Source of the DNA: Ovis canadensis | Lineage: Eukaryota > Chordata > Mammalia > Artiodactyla > Bovidae | DNA: 64,000 nucleotides | Direction of reading: 5' to 3' | Assembly (NCBI RefSeq): GCF_042477335.2 | Contig: NC_091251.1 | Coordinates: 87,125,501-87,189,500, forward strand | In this document: one piece after another, positions 10,907 through 21,064 of the stretch | How positions within the stretch are numbered: the first letter of the stretch is position 1 | Layout: each line of letters starts with the position of its first letter | Notes under the pieces: model-generated | Databases searched by the model: none | What the model was told of the DNA's origin: nothing | What the model saw: only the letters and a program-made list of their open reading frames with translations | Program-made: the position numbers and the translations under genes

Positions 10907-11290
10907 GCTTCCCTGGTGGCTCAGAAGAAGAATCTGCCTGCATCAGAACTTCCCTGGTGGTCCAGTGGTTAAGAAGCCACTTCCCAACACAGGGGATGTG
11001 GGTTCGATCCCTGGTCGGGTAACTAAAGATCCCATATACTAAGGGGCAACTGAGCCCATGTACCACAATTAAAACCTGAGGCAGCCAAAATAAATTAATT
11101 TTTTTAAAAAGAGAAGGATCTGCCTGCAATGCAGGAGATCCGAGTTTGATCCCTGTGTTGGGAAGATCCCCTGGAGACTGAAATGGCAACCCACTCCACT
11201 CTTGCCTGGAGAATCCCGTGGACAGAGGAGCCTGGTGGGCTACAGCCCATGGAGTGGCAAAGAATCACACACAGCTGAACAACTGACACG
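10907..11290 (+). mobile_element. Bov-tA SINE split by a CHR SINE
   Basis: The Bov-tA head starts at 10907, is interrupted after the 'gaatctgcctgca' box (10942), and resumes at 11112 to finish at about 11290. The interrupting CHR element is listed separately. Confidence 0.93.
10943..11111 (+). mobile_element. CHR-type SINE nested in Bov-tA
   Basis: Short-form CHR element with head 'acttccctggtggtccagtg' and a T/A-rich tail. It is flanked by a 17-bp TSD, AGAAGAATCTGCCTGCA (10926-10942) and AGAAGGATCTGCCTGCA (11112-11128), one mismatch. It inserted after the Bov-tA, so CHR activity continued after Bov-tA had spread. Confidence 0.93.
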
Positions 11291-11848
11291 TGCCCAGGTG
11301 GGTCCCCTGAAGCCTATTCGTAGGGCCTTCAGGCCTGTGGACTTGAGGTTAATGGGTCAAAGGTTTCCAGTTTGGCCTGGAGGTGGGGGTGCGGGTGGGG
11401 GTTGGGTTTGCAGACAGGGATCAAGGTTCTGATTCTGAGGTCAGGGCCAGGCTCAGCTGAGCAGAGCGGGTGCTGCTCAGGCTGTCGTGGCTGCCTGCCA
11501 CCCGGCTCAGTGCCTCGGGGATGAAAGCACCCACTTCAAACTCTGAGTCATCTGGTGCTATTTCTTTACATATTTTTACAAGAAAAGAGACTTTATTTGA
11601 AATGATTTACCAACATATTATAAACTGAGACATACAAAACAGGCCTCAAGGAACTACAGAAACTTATAGTTTCAGGAGCTATAAAAATAAACTCTTTCCA
11701 ATGTCCCCATAGGACATGTAAATTCAACTCCAGAGAAAAGAACAGATGAAATCAATTCACTTTTCAAGCTGTTACAAACCTAGCTAATATAATGTATAGC
11801 TATTTTCTTCTTTAAAAAATTTAATCAATGTAATACATGACCAGGATT
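11291..11848. other. Single-copy stretch with G-rich tract
   Basis: GC-rich first half, then AT-rich sequence. A G-run cluster at 11385-11406 fits a G-quadruplex pattern. No repeat family or exon is recognised. Confidence 0.5.
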
Positions 11849-11867
11849 AAAAAGCAAAATCTTTGGA

Positions 11868-12007
11868 GGATTTCCCTGGGGGTCCAGTGGTTAGGACTCC
11901 ATGCTTCCAGCGAAGGGTGTGTGTGTTTGATCTTTGGTCAGGGGACTATGATACCACATGCCAAGTGGTGCAGCCAAAAACATTTTTTTTAATCAATAAA
12001 TAAAAAT
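11868..12007 (+). mobile_element. CHR-type SINE with 19-bp TSD
   Basis: Short CHR form, head 'tttccctgggggtccagtgg', A-rich tail. The TSD is AAAAAGCAAAATCTTTGGA at 11849-11867 and the same with one T-to-C change at 12008-12026. Confidence 0.93.
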
Positions 12008-12026
12008 AAAAAGCAAAACCTTTGGA

Positions 12027-12339
12027 AAATCCAGCAATGAAAAGCTACAGCTGTGTCTCTTCCTATCTTGAACCCCATTCCCTAAAGGGAAGTACTTTTA
12101 CCTGTCATGTTTTTACTGCCTCCGAGGGCTACCTCTTGTTCTCTAAATACTATGCTTGACATCTGGTGTCCTGCTGTCAAAGCAAGCATTTAGATATTGT
12201 CACCACCTCTGTGACACCCCTCCCACTTCTTTATAGTTAAATTGCTAGTTCCCCTATGTTGCATTGATTCACGTTGTAACTGAAAACCATATACTTCCAC
12301 CTCTATCTCTTGCTCATTCAACATCTGACATCTCCCTTG
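12027..12339. other. Single-copy stretch
   Basis: No family or coding pattern recognised. A minus-strand 91-codon frame (12190-12465) spans into the next MIR and has no motif. Confidence 0.4.
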
Positions 12340-12445
12340 TTCCCAGATTTTACAGATGAGAAAATGGAGGCTTGGGAGGATTATCACTTGCCCAAGGCCA
12401 CATGGTTGGGTACAAGCCCAGCTCAGCCCCCAATCCCAGAAACAC
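12340..12445 (-). mobile_element. MIR SINE remnant
   Basis: Antisense MIR core 'gattttacagatgagaaaat' followed by 'cacttgcccaaggccacatg'. Confidence 0.75.
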
Positions 12446-12735
12446 TTGGGCCCGGCACCGGTCACAGTGCATGTGAAGTGAGGTCATGTGCTATTTTTTT
12501 CAACCATTACTATGCAAAGAGAGCTGAAGCCCCAAGAACTAAGCTTGTCAGCTAGTTAAAACACCTTATTAGCTAGTGGAGGAAGGGTGTTTATAGAGAA
12601 GATTGCAGAGTTCTGCGGGTCAGTCCTGGAGATCTGGGGCCCATGACTTCCCTCATTCTCTTGCTTCAGGGAAGCAGGATTAGAAGAGTTAGTCCAGGAT
12701 ATGTTATGGAGATATGGATGATTTGGTAGAAGCTA

Positions 12736-12942
12736 GGGCTTCCCTGGTGGTTCAGTGGTGAAGAATCTGCCTGCCAGTGCAGGAAACGCTAGTTCAATCC
12801 CTGGGTGTGGAAGATCCCCTGGAGAAGGAAATGATAACCCACCCCAGTATTCTTGCCTGGGAAATCCCATGGACAGAGGATCCTGGCAGGTTGCAGTCCA
12901 TAGGGTTGCAGAAGAGTCAGACACGACTGTGTGACTGAGCAA
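12736..12942 (+). mobile_element. Bov-tA SINE
   Basis: Sense Bov-tA beginning gggcttccctggtggttcag and ending 'cgactgtgtgactgagc'. The hinge and BovA body are intact. The 290 bp before it (12446-12735) hold no recognised feature. Confidence 0.95.
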
Positions 12943-13022
12943 AATGGAGATGCAGAAATAGAGAACAGACTAGTGTACACAGTGCAGGAAGGAGTGGAAC
13001 TAACTGAGAGAGTAACAAGGAT

Positions 13023-13192
13023 TTTTTTTTAAGTCTTTATTGAATTCATTGCAACAATGCTTCTGTTTTATGTTTTGTTTTTTGGCCACAGGCATGTGGG
13101 ATCTTATAGCTTCCCAACCAGGGACTGAACCCACTCCCCCTGCATTGGAAGGCAAAGTCCTAACTACTGGAACACCAGGGAAGTGCCCCTGA
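13023..13192 (-). mobile_element. CHR-type SINE (short form)
   Basis: Poly-T, 'agtctttattgaattcattg', 'ttggccacaggcatgtggga', 'accagggactgaacccactc' and the head 'ctactggaacaccagggaag'. It inserted into the antisense L1 that continues downstream. Confidence 0.88.
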
Positions 13193-13940
13193 GTTTTCTC
13201 TTTATTACAGTCCATTATAGGTTGTTATAAGATATTGAGTAGTATTCCCTGTGCCGTAGAGCCAACCCTTGTTGCTTATCTATGTTACGTATAGTAGTTT
13301 GTGTGCTCAGTCGCTCAGTCATGTCTAAATCTTTGCAAACCCATGGCCTGTAGCTCGCCAGGCTCCTCTGTCCACGGGATTTTCTAGGCAAGAATACTGG
13401 AGTGGGTTACCCTTTCCTTCTCCAATGGTAGTCTGCACTATACTCCTAGCTTGTCCTCCTTCCTCTCCTTTTCTCCTTTGAAACCATTCATTTGCTGTCC
13501 GTGAGTCTGTGTTTGTTTTGTACATGAATTCATTTGTATTAATTTTTAGATTCCAGATATACATGATCATATCACATTTGTTTTCCTCTATCTGACTTAT
13601 TTAACTAGGCATAATATTCTCTCAGTCCATCTAAGTTGCCTTAAATAGCATTCTTTCTTTCTTTTTTTGTGGCTGAGTTATAGTCCATTGTATAGGTATA
13701 TATAGCACATCTTCTTAAATCTGTTGACTGATTATGGTAACTTGGATTGTCTCAATGTCTTGGCTATTGTGAACAGTGCTGCTACGAACATTGGGGTTTA
13801 AGTATCCTTTCAAATCAGTGCTTTTGCTTTTGTTTTGTTATGTTTCAGATTTATACCCAGTACTGGAATTGCTAGATCATATTGTAGCTTCTAGTTTTTT
13901 AATGAATCTCCAAACTGTTTTTCATAGTGGCTGGATTATT
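13193..13940 (-). mobile_element. Antisense L1 (artiodactyl 3' region), split by a SINE
   Basis: 3'-UTR-to-ORF2-end text read antisense: 'ttataggttgttataagata', 'ttattgtgaacagtg'-like phrases and 'atacccagtactggaattgc'. A BovA piece at 13301-13427 interrupts it. The middle is quite diverged. Confidence 0.8.
13301..13427 (-). mobile_element. BovA SINE piece in L1
   Basis: Antisense BovA body only ('gctcagtcgctcagtcatgt' to 'accctttccttctcc'). The tRNA-Glu head is absent, so it is a 5'-truncated copy or a monomer. Confidence 0.88.
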
Positions 13941-14392
13941 ATGATGATTAAGATTCCAAATATATCTTATATATCAAAGTCATATTTATAAGACTGCTAA
14001 AAGGTCAGTGGTTACCCAGGGTGGCAGAGATGGGGTAATGAGTAGTCTGAGTCTAGAGAATTCTCATGATAATGAAAATAATCTATATAATACTGTAATG
14101 ATGGATTCATGTCCTAATGCATTTGACCAATCTCACAGAATCTATATCACTAAGAATGAGCCATAAGGTAAACAAACTAGGGTCTTTGAATTAGTGTGAT
14201 GTATCAATGTAGATCCACCAGTGGTCCAAAGGAACCACTCTTCTGTGGGGTGTTGAGAATGAGGGGGACTATGCCTGTGTGGGAGCAGGAAGTATATGGG
14301 AAATCGCTATTATATTTTCACTTTGGCTGTTATATATTTCACTGTGAACCTCAATGGCTTTTTAAAAAATGACTGAAAAAAATTAAATATGT
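13941..14392 (+). mobile_element. L1M 3'-UTR remnant, sense
   Basis: Contains the old L1 3'-end series 'tgatgtatcaatgtagatcc', 'gactatgcctgtgtgggagc' and 'ttcactgtgaacctcaatgg'. The same series recurs at 33.1-33.3 kb. Confidence 0.7.
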
Positions 14393-14399
14393 TGGTAAT

Positions 14400-14664
14400 T
14401 AGCTCATAAAACACTTATGGAATATATTAAAAGATTTAAAAATCTTAAAATAGAACTACCATATGACCCAGCTACTCCACTTCTGGGTGTATATCCCCAA
14501 AAAAAGACCTAAAACACTAATACAAAAATATACATCCATGCCAATGTTCATAGCAGCACTGTTTACAATTACAAAACTATGGAAGTAACCAAAGTGTTCA
14601 TCAAAGGATGAACTGATAAAGAAGATTCAATACTACTCAACCACACACATACAAGAATGAAATT
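14400..14664 (+). mobile_element. L1 ORF2-end remnant, sense
   Basis: 'ctaccatatgacccagctac', 'cacttctgggtgtatatccc' and 'catagcagcactgtttacaa' are typical of the end of L1 ORF2. Confidence 0.85.
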
Positions 14665-14758
14665 TTTGGCATGTGGTATCTTCCCATACCGGGGATTGAA
14701 CTGGTGTCCCCTGCATTGCAAAGCAGACTCTTAACCACTGGACCACCAGGGAAGCCCC
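14665..14758 (-). mobile_element. CHR-type SINE, truncated
   Basis: Antisense head and short middle only: 'ggcatgtggtatcttcccat' to 'accactggaccaccagggaa'. Confidence 0.85.
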
Positions 14759-14817
14759 ATATTTATTTTATTTTATTTTATTGGAGTGATATTGTTATAC
14801 AATGTTGTGTGTGTTGT
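14759..14817 (-). mobile_element. L1 3'-end fragment
   Basis: T-rich start with a TTTTA repeat, then 'ttggagtgatattgttatac', the antisense 3' end of artiodactyl L1. It is cut by the BovB. Confidence 0.6.
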
Positions 14818-15896
14818 AGATGTTGTTGTTCAGTCACTAAGTTGTATCCTACCCTTTGCAAACCCACGGACTGCAGCCCACCAGGCTCCTCTGTCCTCTG
14901 TCCCCCAGAATTTGCTCAAATTTATGTCCATTGAGTCAGTGATGCTATCTAACTATCTCATTCTCTGTCACCCCCTTCTCCTCCTGCCCTCAGTCTTTCC
15001 CACCATCAGGGTCTTTTCCAAAGAATCAGCTTTCTGCATCAGGTGACCAAAGTATTGAGGTTTCAACTTCAGCATCAGTCCTTCCAGTGAATATTCAGGG
15101 TTGATTTCCTTTAGGATTGACTGATTTGATTTTCTTGCAGTCAAATGAACCCTCAAAAGTCTTCTCCAGCACCACAGTTCAAAAGTATCAGTTCTTTGGC
15201 GCTCAGGTCTCACATCTGTACACGACTACTGGAAAAACCACAGCTTTGACGATATGGTCTGTCAATGCTTCCACTTTTCCCCCTTCTACTTGCCATAAAG
15301 TGTTGGGACTGGATGCTATGATTTTAGTTTTTTGAATGCTGAGCTTCAAGCCAGCTTTTTCACTCTCCTCTTTTACCCTTATCCAGAGGCTCTTTAGTTC
15401 CTCTTCGCTTTCTGCCATGTTTCCTTCCCTCAGCTATTTGTAAAGCCTCCTGAGACAGCCACTTTGACTACTTGCATTTCTTTTTCTTTGAGATGGTTTT
15501 GGTCTCTGTCTCCTGTACAATGTTACACACTTCTGTCCGTACTTCTTCAGGCACTCTCTCTACCAGATCTAAGCCCTTGAATCTACTTGTCACCACCACT
15601 GTATAATCAGAAGGGATTTGGTTTAGGTCATACCTGAATGGCCTAGTGGTTTTCCCTACTTTCTTCAGTGTAAGCCTGAGTTTTGCAATAAGGAGCTCAT
15701 GATCTGAGCTACAGTTAGTTGCAGGTCTTGTTTTTGTTGACTGTATAAAGCTTCTCCATCTTTGACTGCAACGTAGTGGTGTTCATGTGTAGAGTCGTCT
15801 CGTGTTGTTGGAAGTGGGTGTTTGCTATGACCAGTATACTCTCTTGACAAATCTCTGTTAGCTTTTGCCCTGCTTTATTCTGCACTCCAAGGCTAA

Positions 15897-16835
15897 ACTT
15901 GCCTGGTACTCCAGGTCTCTCTTGACTTTCTACTTTTGCATTTCAATCCCCTATGATGAAAAGGACATCTTTTTTTTTTTTTTTTTTTGGTGTTCATTCT
16001 AGAAGGTGTTGTAGGACTTCATAGAACCAATCAACTTCAGCTTTTTCAGCATCAGCGGTTGGGGCACAGTCTTGGATTACTATGATGTTGAATGGTTTGC
16101 CTTGGAAATGAACCAAGATCATTTTGTTGTTTTTGATGTTGCACCTGAGTACTACAGTTCGGACTGTTTTGTTGACTATGAGGGGTACTCTATTTCTTCT
16201 AAGGGATTCTTGCCCAGAATAGTGGATATAATAGTCATCTGAATTAATTGGCCCACTCTCATCCTTTAGCGGAGAAGGCAATGGCAACCCACTCCAGTGT
16301 TCTTGCCTGGAGAATCCCAGGGTCGGTGGAGCCTGGTGGGCTGTAGTCTATGGGGTCGCACAGAGTCGGACACGACTGAAGCGACTTAGCAGCTGCAGCA
16401 GCATCCTTTTAGTTCCCTGATTTCTAAGATGTCGATGTTCAATCTTGCCATCTCCTTAACCACATCTGATTTATCTTGATACATGGACCTAACATTCCAG
16501 GTTCCTATGCAATAGTGTTCTTTATAGCATCAGACTTTACTTTCACCAGCAGATACATCCACAACTAAGCGTCTTTTCCACTTTGGCCCAGCTCTCTTTC
16601 TTGTGCTGTTTCTTTACTCTTCCCCAGGAGCGTATCAGATACCTTCTAACCTTGAGGGCTCACCTTCTGGTGTCATATCTTTTTGCCTTTGCATACTGTC
16701 CATGGAGTTCTTGTGGCAAGGATACTGGAGTGGTTCACCATTCCCTCGTCCAGTGGGCCACGTTCTTGACTGTGACCTGTCCATCTTGGGTGACCCTGCG
16801 TGCATGGCTCATAGCTTCATTGAGTTTTGCAAGAC
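15897..16835 (-). pseudogene. BovB ORF2 endonuclease-domain remnant
   Basis: Minus-strand translation gives the APE-type endonuclease of RTE LINEs, which nicks target DNA to prime reverse transcription. The longest clean piece is 15994-16287 (97 residues). A SINE at 16270-16401 and several frame breaks make it non-functional. It is recognised by similarity to BovB ORF2 and has no host function in evidence. Confidence 0.85.
16270..16401 (+). mobile_element. BovA monomer SINE in BovB endonuclease
   Basis: Monomer from ggagaaggcaatggcaaccc to 'gacttagcagctgcagcag'. The TSD is CATCCTTTAG (16260-16269) and CATCCTTTTAG (16402-16412), a 1-bp length difference. It is younger than the BovB. Confidence 0.92.
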
Positions 16836-16924
16836 CCTTTGCCACAACAAGACTGTGATCCAAGAAGGGGCTGTAGGAGTGCATAATCTTTTTTCTGTCA
16901 TACAAAGTTTCTGGGTCAATGTTA

Positions 16925-17403
16925 CTTCTCCGTTTAGTTTTTTTAATAAAGCTCTGTGCTGTTCTCCATAGCAAAATGTACTAATTTTCATTCCCAGCAA
17001 CAGTGGAGGAGAGTTCCCTTTTCTCCCGATCCTCCCCAGCATTTATTGCTGTAGATTTTTTGGTGATGGCCTTTCTGACCTGGGTGAGGTAATACCTCAT
17101 TGTACTTCTGATTTGCAGTTCTTTGCTGAACATCGTTTCTTGTACCTTACGGCCATCTCTATCATTTCCTTAGAGAAATGTCCATTTAGATCTTTCACTC
17201 CTATTTTATTGGATTTATGATTTGTTTAATATTGAAGTGCATGAACTGTTTGTCTGTTTTGGAAATGAATTCCTCATTGGTATATTTGTTTACAAATACT
17301 TGTTTCCATTTTGAAGGTTCTCTTTTTGTTGAGTTATGGTTTCCTTTGCTGTGCCAGTGCTTTTAAGATGAATTAGGTCCCATTTATTTTTGTTTGTTTG
17401 TTC
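16925..17403 (-). mobile_element. Antisense L1 segment, copy A of three
   Basis: Begins near 'aataaagctctgtgctgttc' (ORF2 end) and continues through 'gcatttattgctgtagattt' to 'gaattaggtcccatttattt'. The same L1 interval starts again at 17404. Confidence 0.85.
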
Positions 17404-18415
17404 TATACTGTTCTCTTCAGTGGATGTACTGATTTTCACTCTTAGCAACAGTTTAAGAGGATTCCCTTCTCTCCACACCCTCTCCAGCTTTTATTGTTGT
17501 AGATTTTTTGAGATAGCCATTCTGACCAATGTGAGGTGACATTTCATTGTACTTTTGATTTGCCTTCCTCTAAGAATTGGGACTTCCTGGTGCTCAGACG
17601 GTAAAGCATCTGCTTACAGTGTGGGAGACCAGGATTCGATCCCTGAGTCGGGAAGATCCTCTGGAGAAGGAAACAGCAACCCACTCTAGTACTCTTGCCT
17701 GGAGAATCCCATGGATGGAGGAGCCTGGTGGGCTGCAGTCCAGGGGGTTGCTAAGAGTCAGATACGACTGAGCGGCTTCACTTTCACTTTTCACTTTCAT
17801 GCATTGGAGAGGGAAATAGCAGCCCATTCCAGTATTCTTGCCTGGAGAATCCCAGGGACAGGGGAGCCTGGTGGGCTGCCATCTATGGGGTCACACAGAG
17901 TCAGACACGACTGAAGTGACACAGCAGCAGCAGCAGCAGCATCTTTTCATAAGCTTTATGGTCATCTGTATGCCTTCTTTGGAGATGTGTCCATTGATAT
18001 CTCTGACTCATTTTTTAAAATTGAGTTTATGTATATATATATATCTCTCTCTGTATATGAACTGCACTAGCTGTTTGTGTGTTTGGGAGATGAATTCTTG
18101 TGGGTATCTTTGTTTGCAAATATTTTTTCCCATTCTAAGGGTTATCTTTTTCTTTCATTTCATAGTTTTCTTTGCTATACAAGTGCTTTTAAGGTTAATT
18201 AGGTCCCATTTGTTTATATTTGTTTTATTTTTCATTCCTCTAAGTGGTGGATCAAAAAAGAACTTGCTGTGATTTTTGTCAAAGCGTGTTCTGCCTGTAT
18301 TTTCCTCAAGAGTTTCAAGGTATTTGTTTTTCCGTTTAGATCTTTAATCTATTTGGAGTTTGTTTTTGTGTGTTTTGTCAGGAAGTATTCTAATTTCATT
18401 CTCATTTTCATTGTA
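17404..18415 (-). mobile_element. Antisense L1 segment, copy B of three
   Basis: Restarts at the same L1 coordinate as copy A ('tactgttctcttcagtggat') and extends further, past 'gaattaggtcccatt', to 'tctaatttcattctcatttt'. A composite SINE (17579-17941) sits inside. The frames are decayed. Confidence 0.85.
17579..17941 (+). mobile_element. Bov-tA/BOV-A2 composite SINE
   Basis: One tRNA-Glu head (ggacttcctggtgctcagac) followed by two BovA bodies joined by the 'cttcactttcacttttcact' linker, ending in (CAG)n. It inserted into L1 copy B just before 'catcttttcataag', with about 18 bp of L1 apparently missing at the junction. Confidence 0.93.
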
Positions 18416-18630
18416 TAAAGAACCTCCACGCTGTCTTCCACAGTGGCTGTTACCAATTTCCATTCCCAGCATCCATGTAGGAATGCTCCCTTTTCTCTGC
18501 ACCCTCTCCAGCATTTATTGCTTGTAGAGTTTCTGTCTACGGCCATTCTGACCGATGTGAGGTGATACCTTGTTGAAGTTTTGATATTCATTTCTCTCAG
18601 ATTTAGCGATGTTGACATCTTTTCATGCGA
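18416..18630 (-). mobile_element. Antisense L1 segment, copy C of three
   Basis: Third restart ('cacgctgtcttccacagtgg'), ending at 'gttgacatcttttcatgc', where a poly-T tract and new L1 3' UTR begin. Confidence 0.82.
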
Positions 18631-20045
18631 TTTTTTTCAAAACGGTGTGAGTTAACCTTACCTCTTGAAATTGGCTCCTTAACCATCTGCCCTGTTTTGA
18701 ACTGTTTTTCGATGAGCTGTCTCGGACATTTCCTGAAGGTAGGTGTGTTTCAGTTACAGCCGGGCAGACCTAGTGAATATTAAGTGCCCATCAGTGCAGG
18801 ATTTAAAGTTGTTGTTTTGGAAAATGGCCACAAGGTGGTAGCATTTCTTCATGCCCCCGCCCCCCTCCACCACCACCACTTTTTCCGGTAATTTAATTGT
18901 TATTTTATACTGGAGTAGGGTTGATTTCCAATATTGTATTAGTTTTAGGTGTACAGGAGCTTGATTCAGTTATCCATAGACATATATCTATTCTCGTTCA
19001 GGATTTTTTTCCCATATAGGTTATTACAGTGTATTCAGTAGAGTTCCCTGCACTATTCAGTAAGTTCTTTTTGATTATCTATTTGATATATATTAGTATA
19101 TATATATCAAACCCAAACTCTTAATTCACCCCCCAACTAACTTTTTTGGGTAATCATAAGTTGATTTTCTAAGTCCGTGAGTCTGTTTCTGTTTTGTAAA
19201 TTAGTTCACTTGTATGAATTTATAGATTCCATCAGTAAGTGATATATTTGTCTTTCTCTCTTTGACTTGGTATAATAATCTCTTGGTCAATCCATGCTGC
19301 TGCCAATGGCACTATTTCATTCTTTTTTATGGCTGAGTAGTATTCCAGTGCATAGATGTACTATACTAGGACATCCTTTTTCTGTTGAAGGATATTTTAG
19401 GGTTTCCCTGATGGTTCAGTTGGTAAAAAAATCCACCTGCAATGCAGGAGACCCCGGTTCGATTCCTGGGTCAGGAAGATCCACTAGAGAAGGGATAGGC
19501 TACCCACTCCAGTATTCTTGGGCTTCCCTTGTGGCTCAGCTGGTAAAGAATCCTCCTGCAACGGGGGAGACCTGGGTTCGATCCCTGGGTTGGGAAGATC
19601 CCCTGGAGAAGGAAATGGCTATTCACTCCAGTATTCTGGCGTGGACAATAGAGTCGGACATGACTGACTGAGAGACTTTCACTTTTATTTTTTGGTTGAT
19701 TCTGTATCTCGGCTCTTATAAATGATACTGCCCTGAGAAGAGGGATGCATGTATCATTTTGAATGAAGATTTTCTCCAGATCTGAGCCCAGGAGTGGAGT
19801 TGCTGATCATATGATACCTCTATGTTTAGTTTATTAGAGAGCCTGCCTACTGTCTTCCATAGTGGCTAGACCCATTTACAGCCCCACCGGAAGTATAGGA
19901 AGATTCCCTTTTCTGTATGCTGTCTACAGAACTTATTCTTTGTAGATCTTTGTGATGATGGCCATTTTAACCTGTTTGAAGTGATACATCATTATAGTTT
20001 TGATTTCCATTGATTTAATAATTAGTAATGTGGAGTGTCTTTCCA
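18631..20045 (-). mobile_element. Antisense L1, copy 1 with long 3' UTR
   Basis: T7 start, an extended 3' UTR (18638-18890), then the usual artiodactyl L1 3' region to 'gtggagtgtctttccat'. It ends at the same L1 position as copy C does. A double-headed Bov-tA lies at 19400-19684. Confidence 0.82.
19400..19684 (+). mobile_element. Bov-tA SINE with two tRNA-Glu heads
   Basis: The first head and hinge (19400-19528) are followed, after 'ccactccagtattcttg', by a second complete head at 19529 and a BovA tail ending 'ctgagagactttcactttt'. It looks like a dimeric Bov-tA subtype. Confidence 0.88.
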
Positions 20046-20352
20046 TTTTTTTTTTTTAAATCTTATATAGTGTGAGTACAATTTACTTCTTGAAACCGGC
20101 TTCTTAAAAGTCAGCCCTGTTTTGAATTTTTCCCAATGATTTACACCAGGACATTTCTTGAGAACGGGTGTCTTTTACAGTCCCATAGGCCTTGTGAATA
20201 TTAAGTGCCCATCAACTCAGGTTTTAAAATTATTCTTAGGGGAAAGAGCCACAAGCAGCAGCGTCTCTTCATTCCCCCTTTTTGGCCTTTCAATTTGATT
20301 TTTATTTTATACTGGGATAGAATTGATTTCCAGTGTTGTATTTGTTTTACCC
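20046..20352 (-). mobile_element. Antisense L1, copy 2 with the same 3' UTR
   Basis: T12, then sequence homologous to 18631-18960: 'gaatattaagtgcccatcaa' in both, and 'tttattttatactgg'. It is 5'-truncated at about 20352. Confidence 0.8.
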
Positions 20353-20574
20353 CCAACATGTACCGTTGTAAGCATGTGTGGAAGCCATGTACACCTGGCA
20401 CCCTTAAGGATGGGCTTCAGATTTTGACCCTTCAACATCCTGTTCCAGCCACTGCTTTAGCATTTCTACGGGCCCAGGGCTCACTCTAAGGGTTCTGTAA
20501 TCCGGCCTCTATCTGCCTTTCTTGAGATCTGCTCTTCTGGGATCCTACAGGGCAGGGTCTCTGTGACTGTTCTG

Positions 20575-20840
20575 TAGCTTCTCTAACAAATGACTACAAG
20601 CTGGGTGGTTTAAAACAACAGGAATTCATCCCTCCCTAGTCCAGGAGACTAGACACTTGAGATCAAGTTGTTGCAGGGCTGAAGTCCCTCCGGAGGCTCC
20701 AGGATAAGGTTCTTCCTGTCTTTTCCAGCTTCTGGGGGTCCAGGCATCCCCAGGCCTGAGGCTACATACCTGCCATCTCTGCTTTCATCTTCACGTGGCT
20801 TCTCCTCCGTGTCTGTGTCTCTCCTTCTTTGTCTCTTATA
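20575..20840 (-). mobile_element. MaLR-type LTR remnant (MLT-like), antisense
   Basis: 'ctctaacaaatgactacaag', 'ctgggtggtttaaaacaaca' and 'tcttcacgtggcttctcctc' match the antisense layout of ancient mammalian LTRs. The subfamily is not certain. The LTR is non-coding. Confidence 0.6.
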
Positions 20841-21064
20841 AAGTGAAAGTTAAGTCGCTCAGTTATGTCCAACTCTTTGTGACCCCGTGGACTGTAGCCT
20901 GCCAGGCTCCTCTGGCCATGGGATTCTCCAGGCAGGAATACTGGAGTGGGTTGCCATTTACTTCTCCAGGGGATCCACCTGACTCGGGGAAATCCAACCT
21001 ACATCTCTTGCATCTCCTGCATTGGCAGGTGGATTTTTTACCACTGAGCCACCAGGGAAGGCCC
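20841..21064 (-). mobile_element. Bov-tA SINE
   Basis: Antisense Bov-tA 'aaagtgaaagttaagtcgct' to 'taccactgagccaccaggga'. It sits inside or at the edge of the LTR remnant. Confidence 0.95.

Larger units (their letters stand above)
14818..16885 (-). mobile_element. BovB LINE, nearly full span but missing the RT core
   Basis: Antisense copy running from the 3' end (14818) to the endonuclease start (about 16885). At about 15419-15435 the sequence jumps from the post-YADD region to the linker upstream of RT, losing about 1.1 kb compared with the BovB at 41-43 kb. The endonuclease region is kept at about 15897-16835, with the 'FQGKPFNI-VIQ' strand followed by 'APTADAEKAEVDWFYE'. Stops and a poly-T tract (15971-15988) break it, and a BovA SINE sits inside it. 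Confidence 0.94.

Noticed and set aside
17577-17914. Several 60-80 codon open frames on both strands with shared peptide phrases (GSIPGSGRSPGEG..., FSRQEYWSGLPF...).
   Set aside because: The same phrases recur at dozens of places because they are translations of Bov-tA/BovA SINEs. They are not a protein family.
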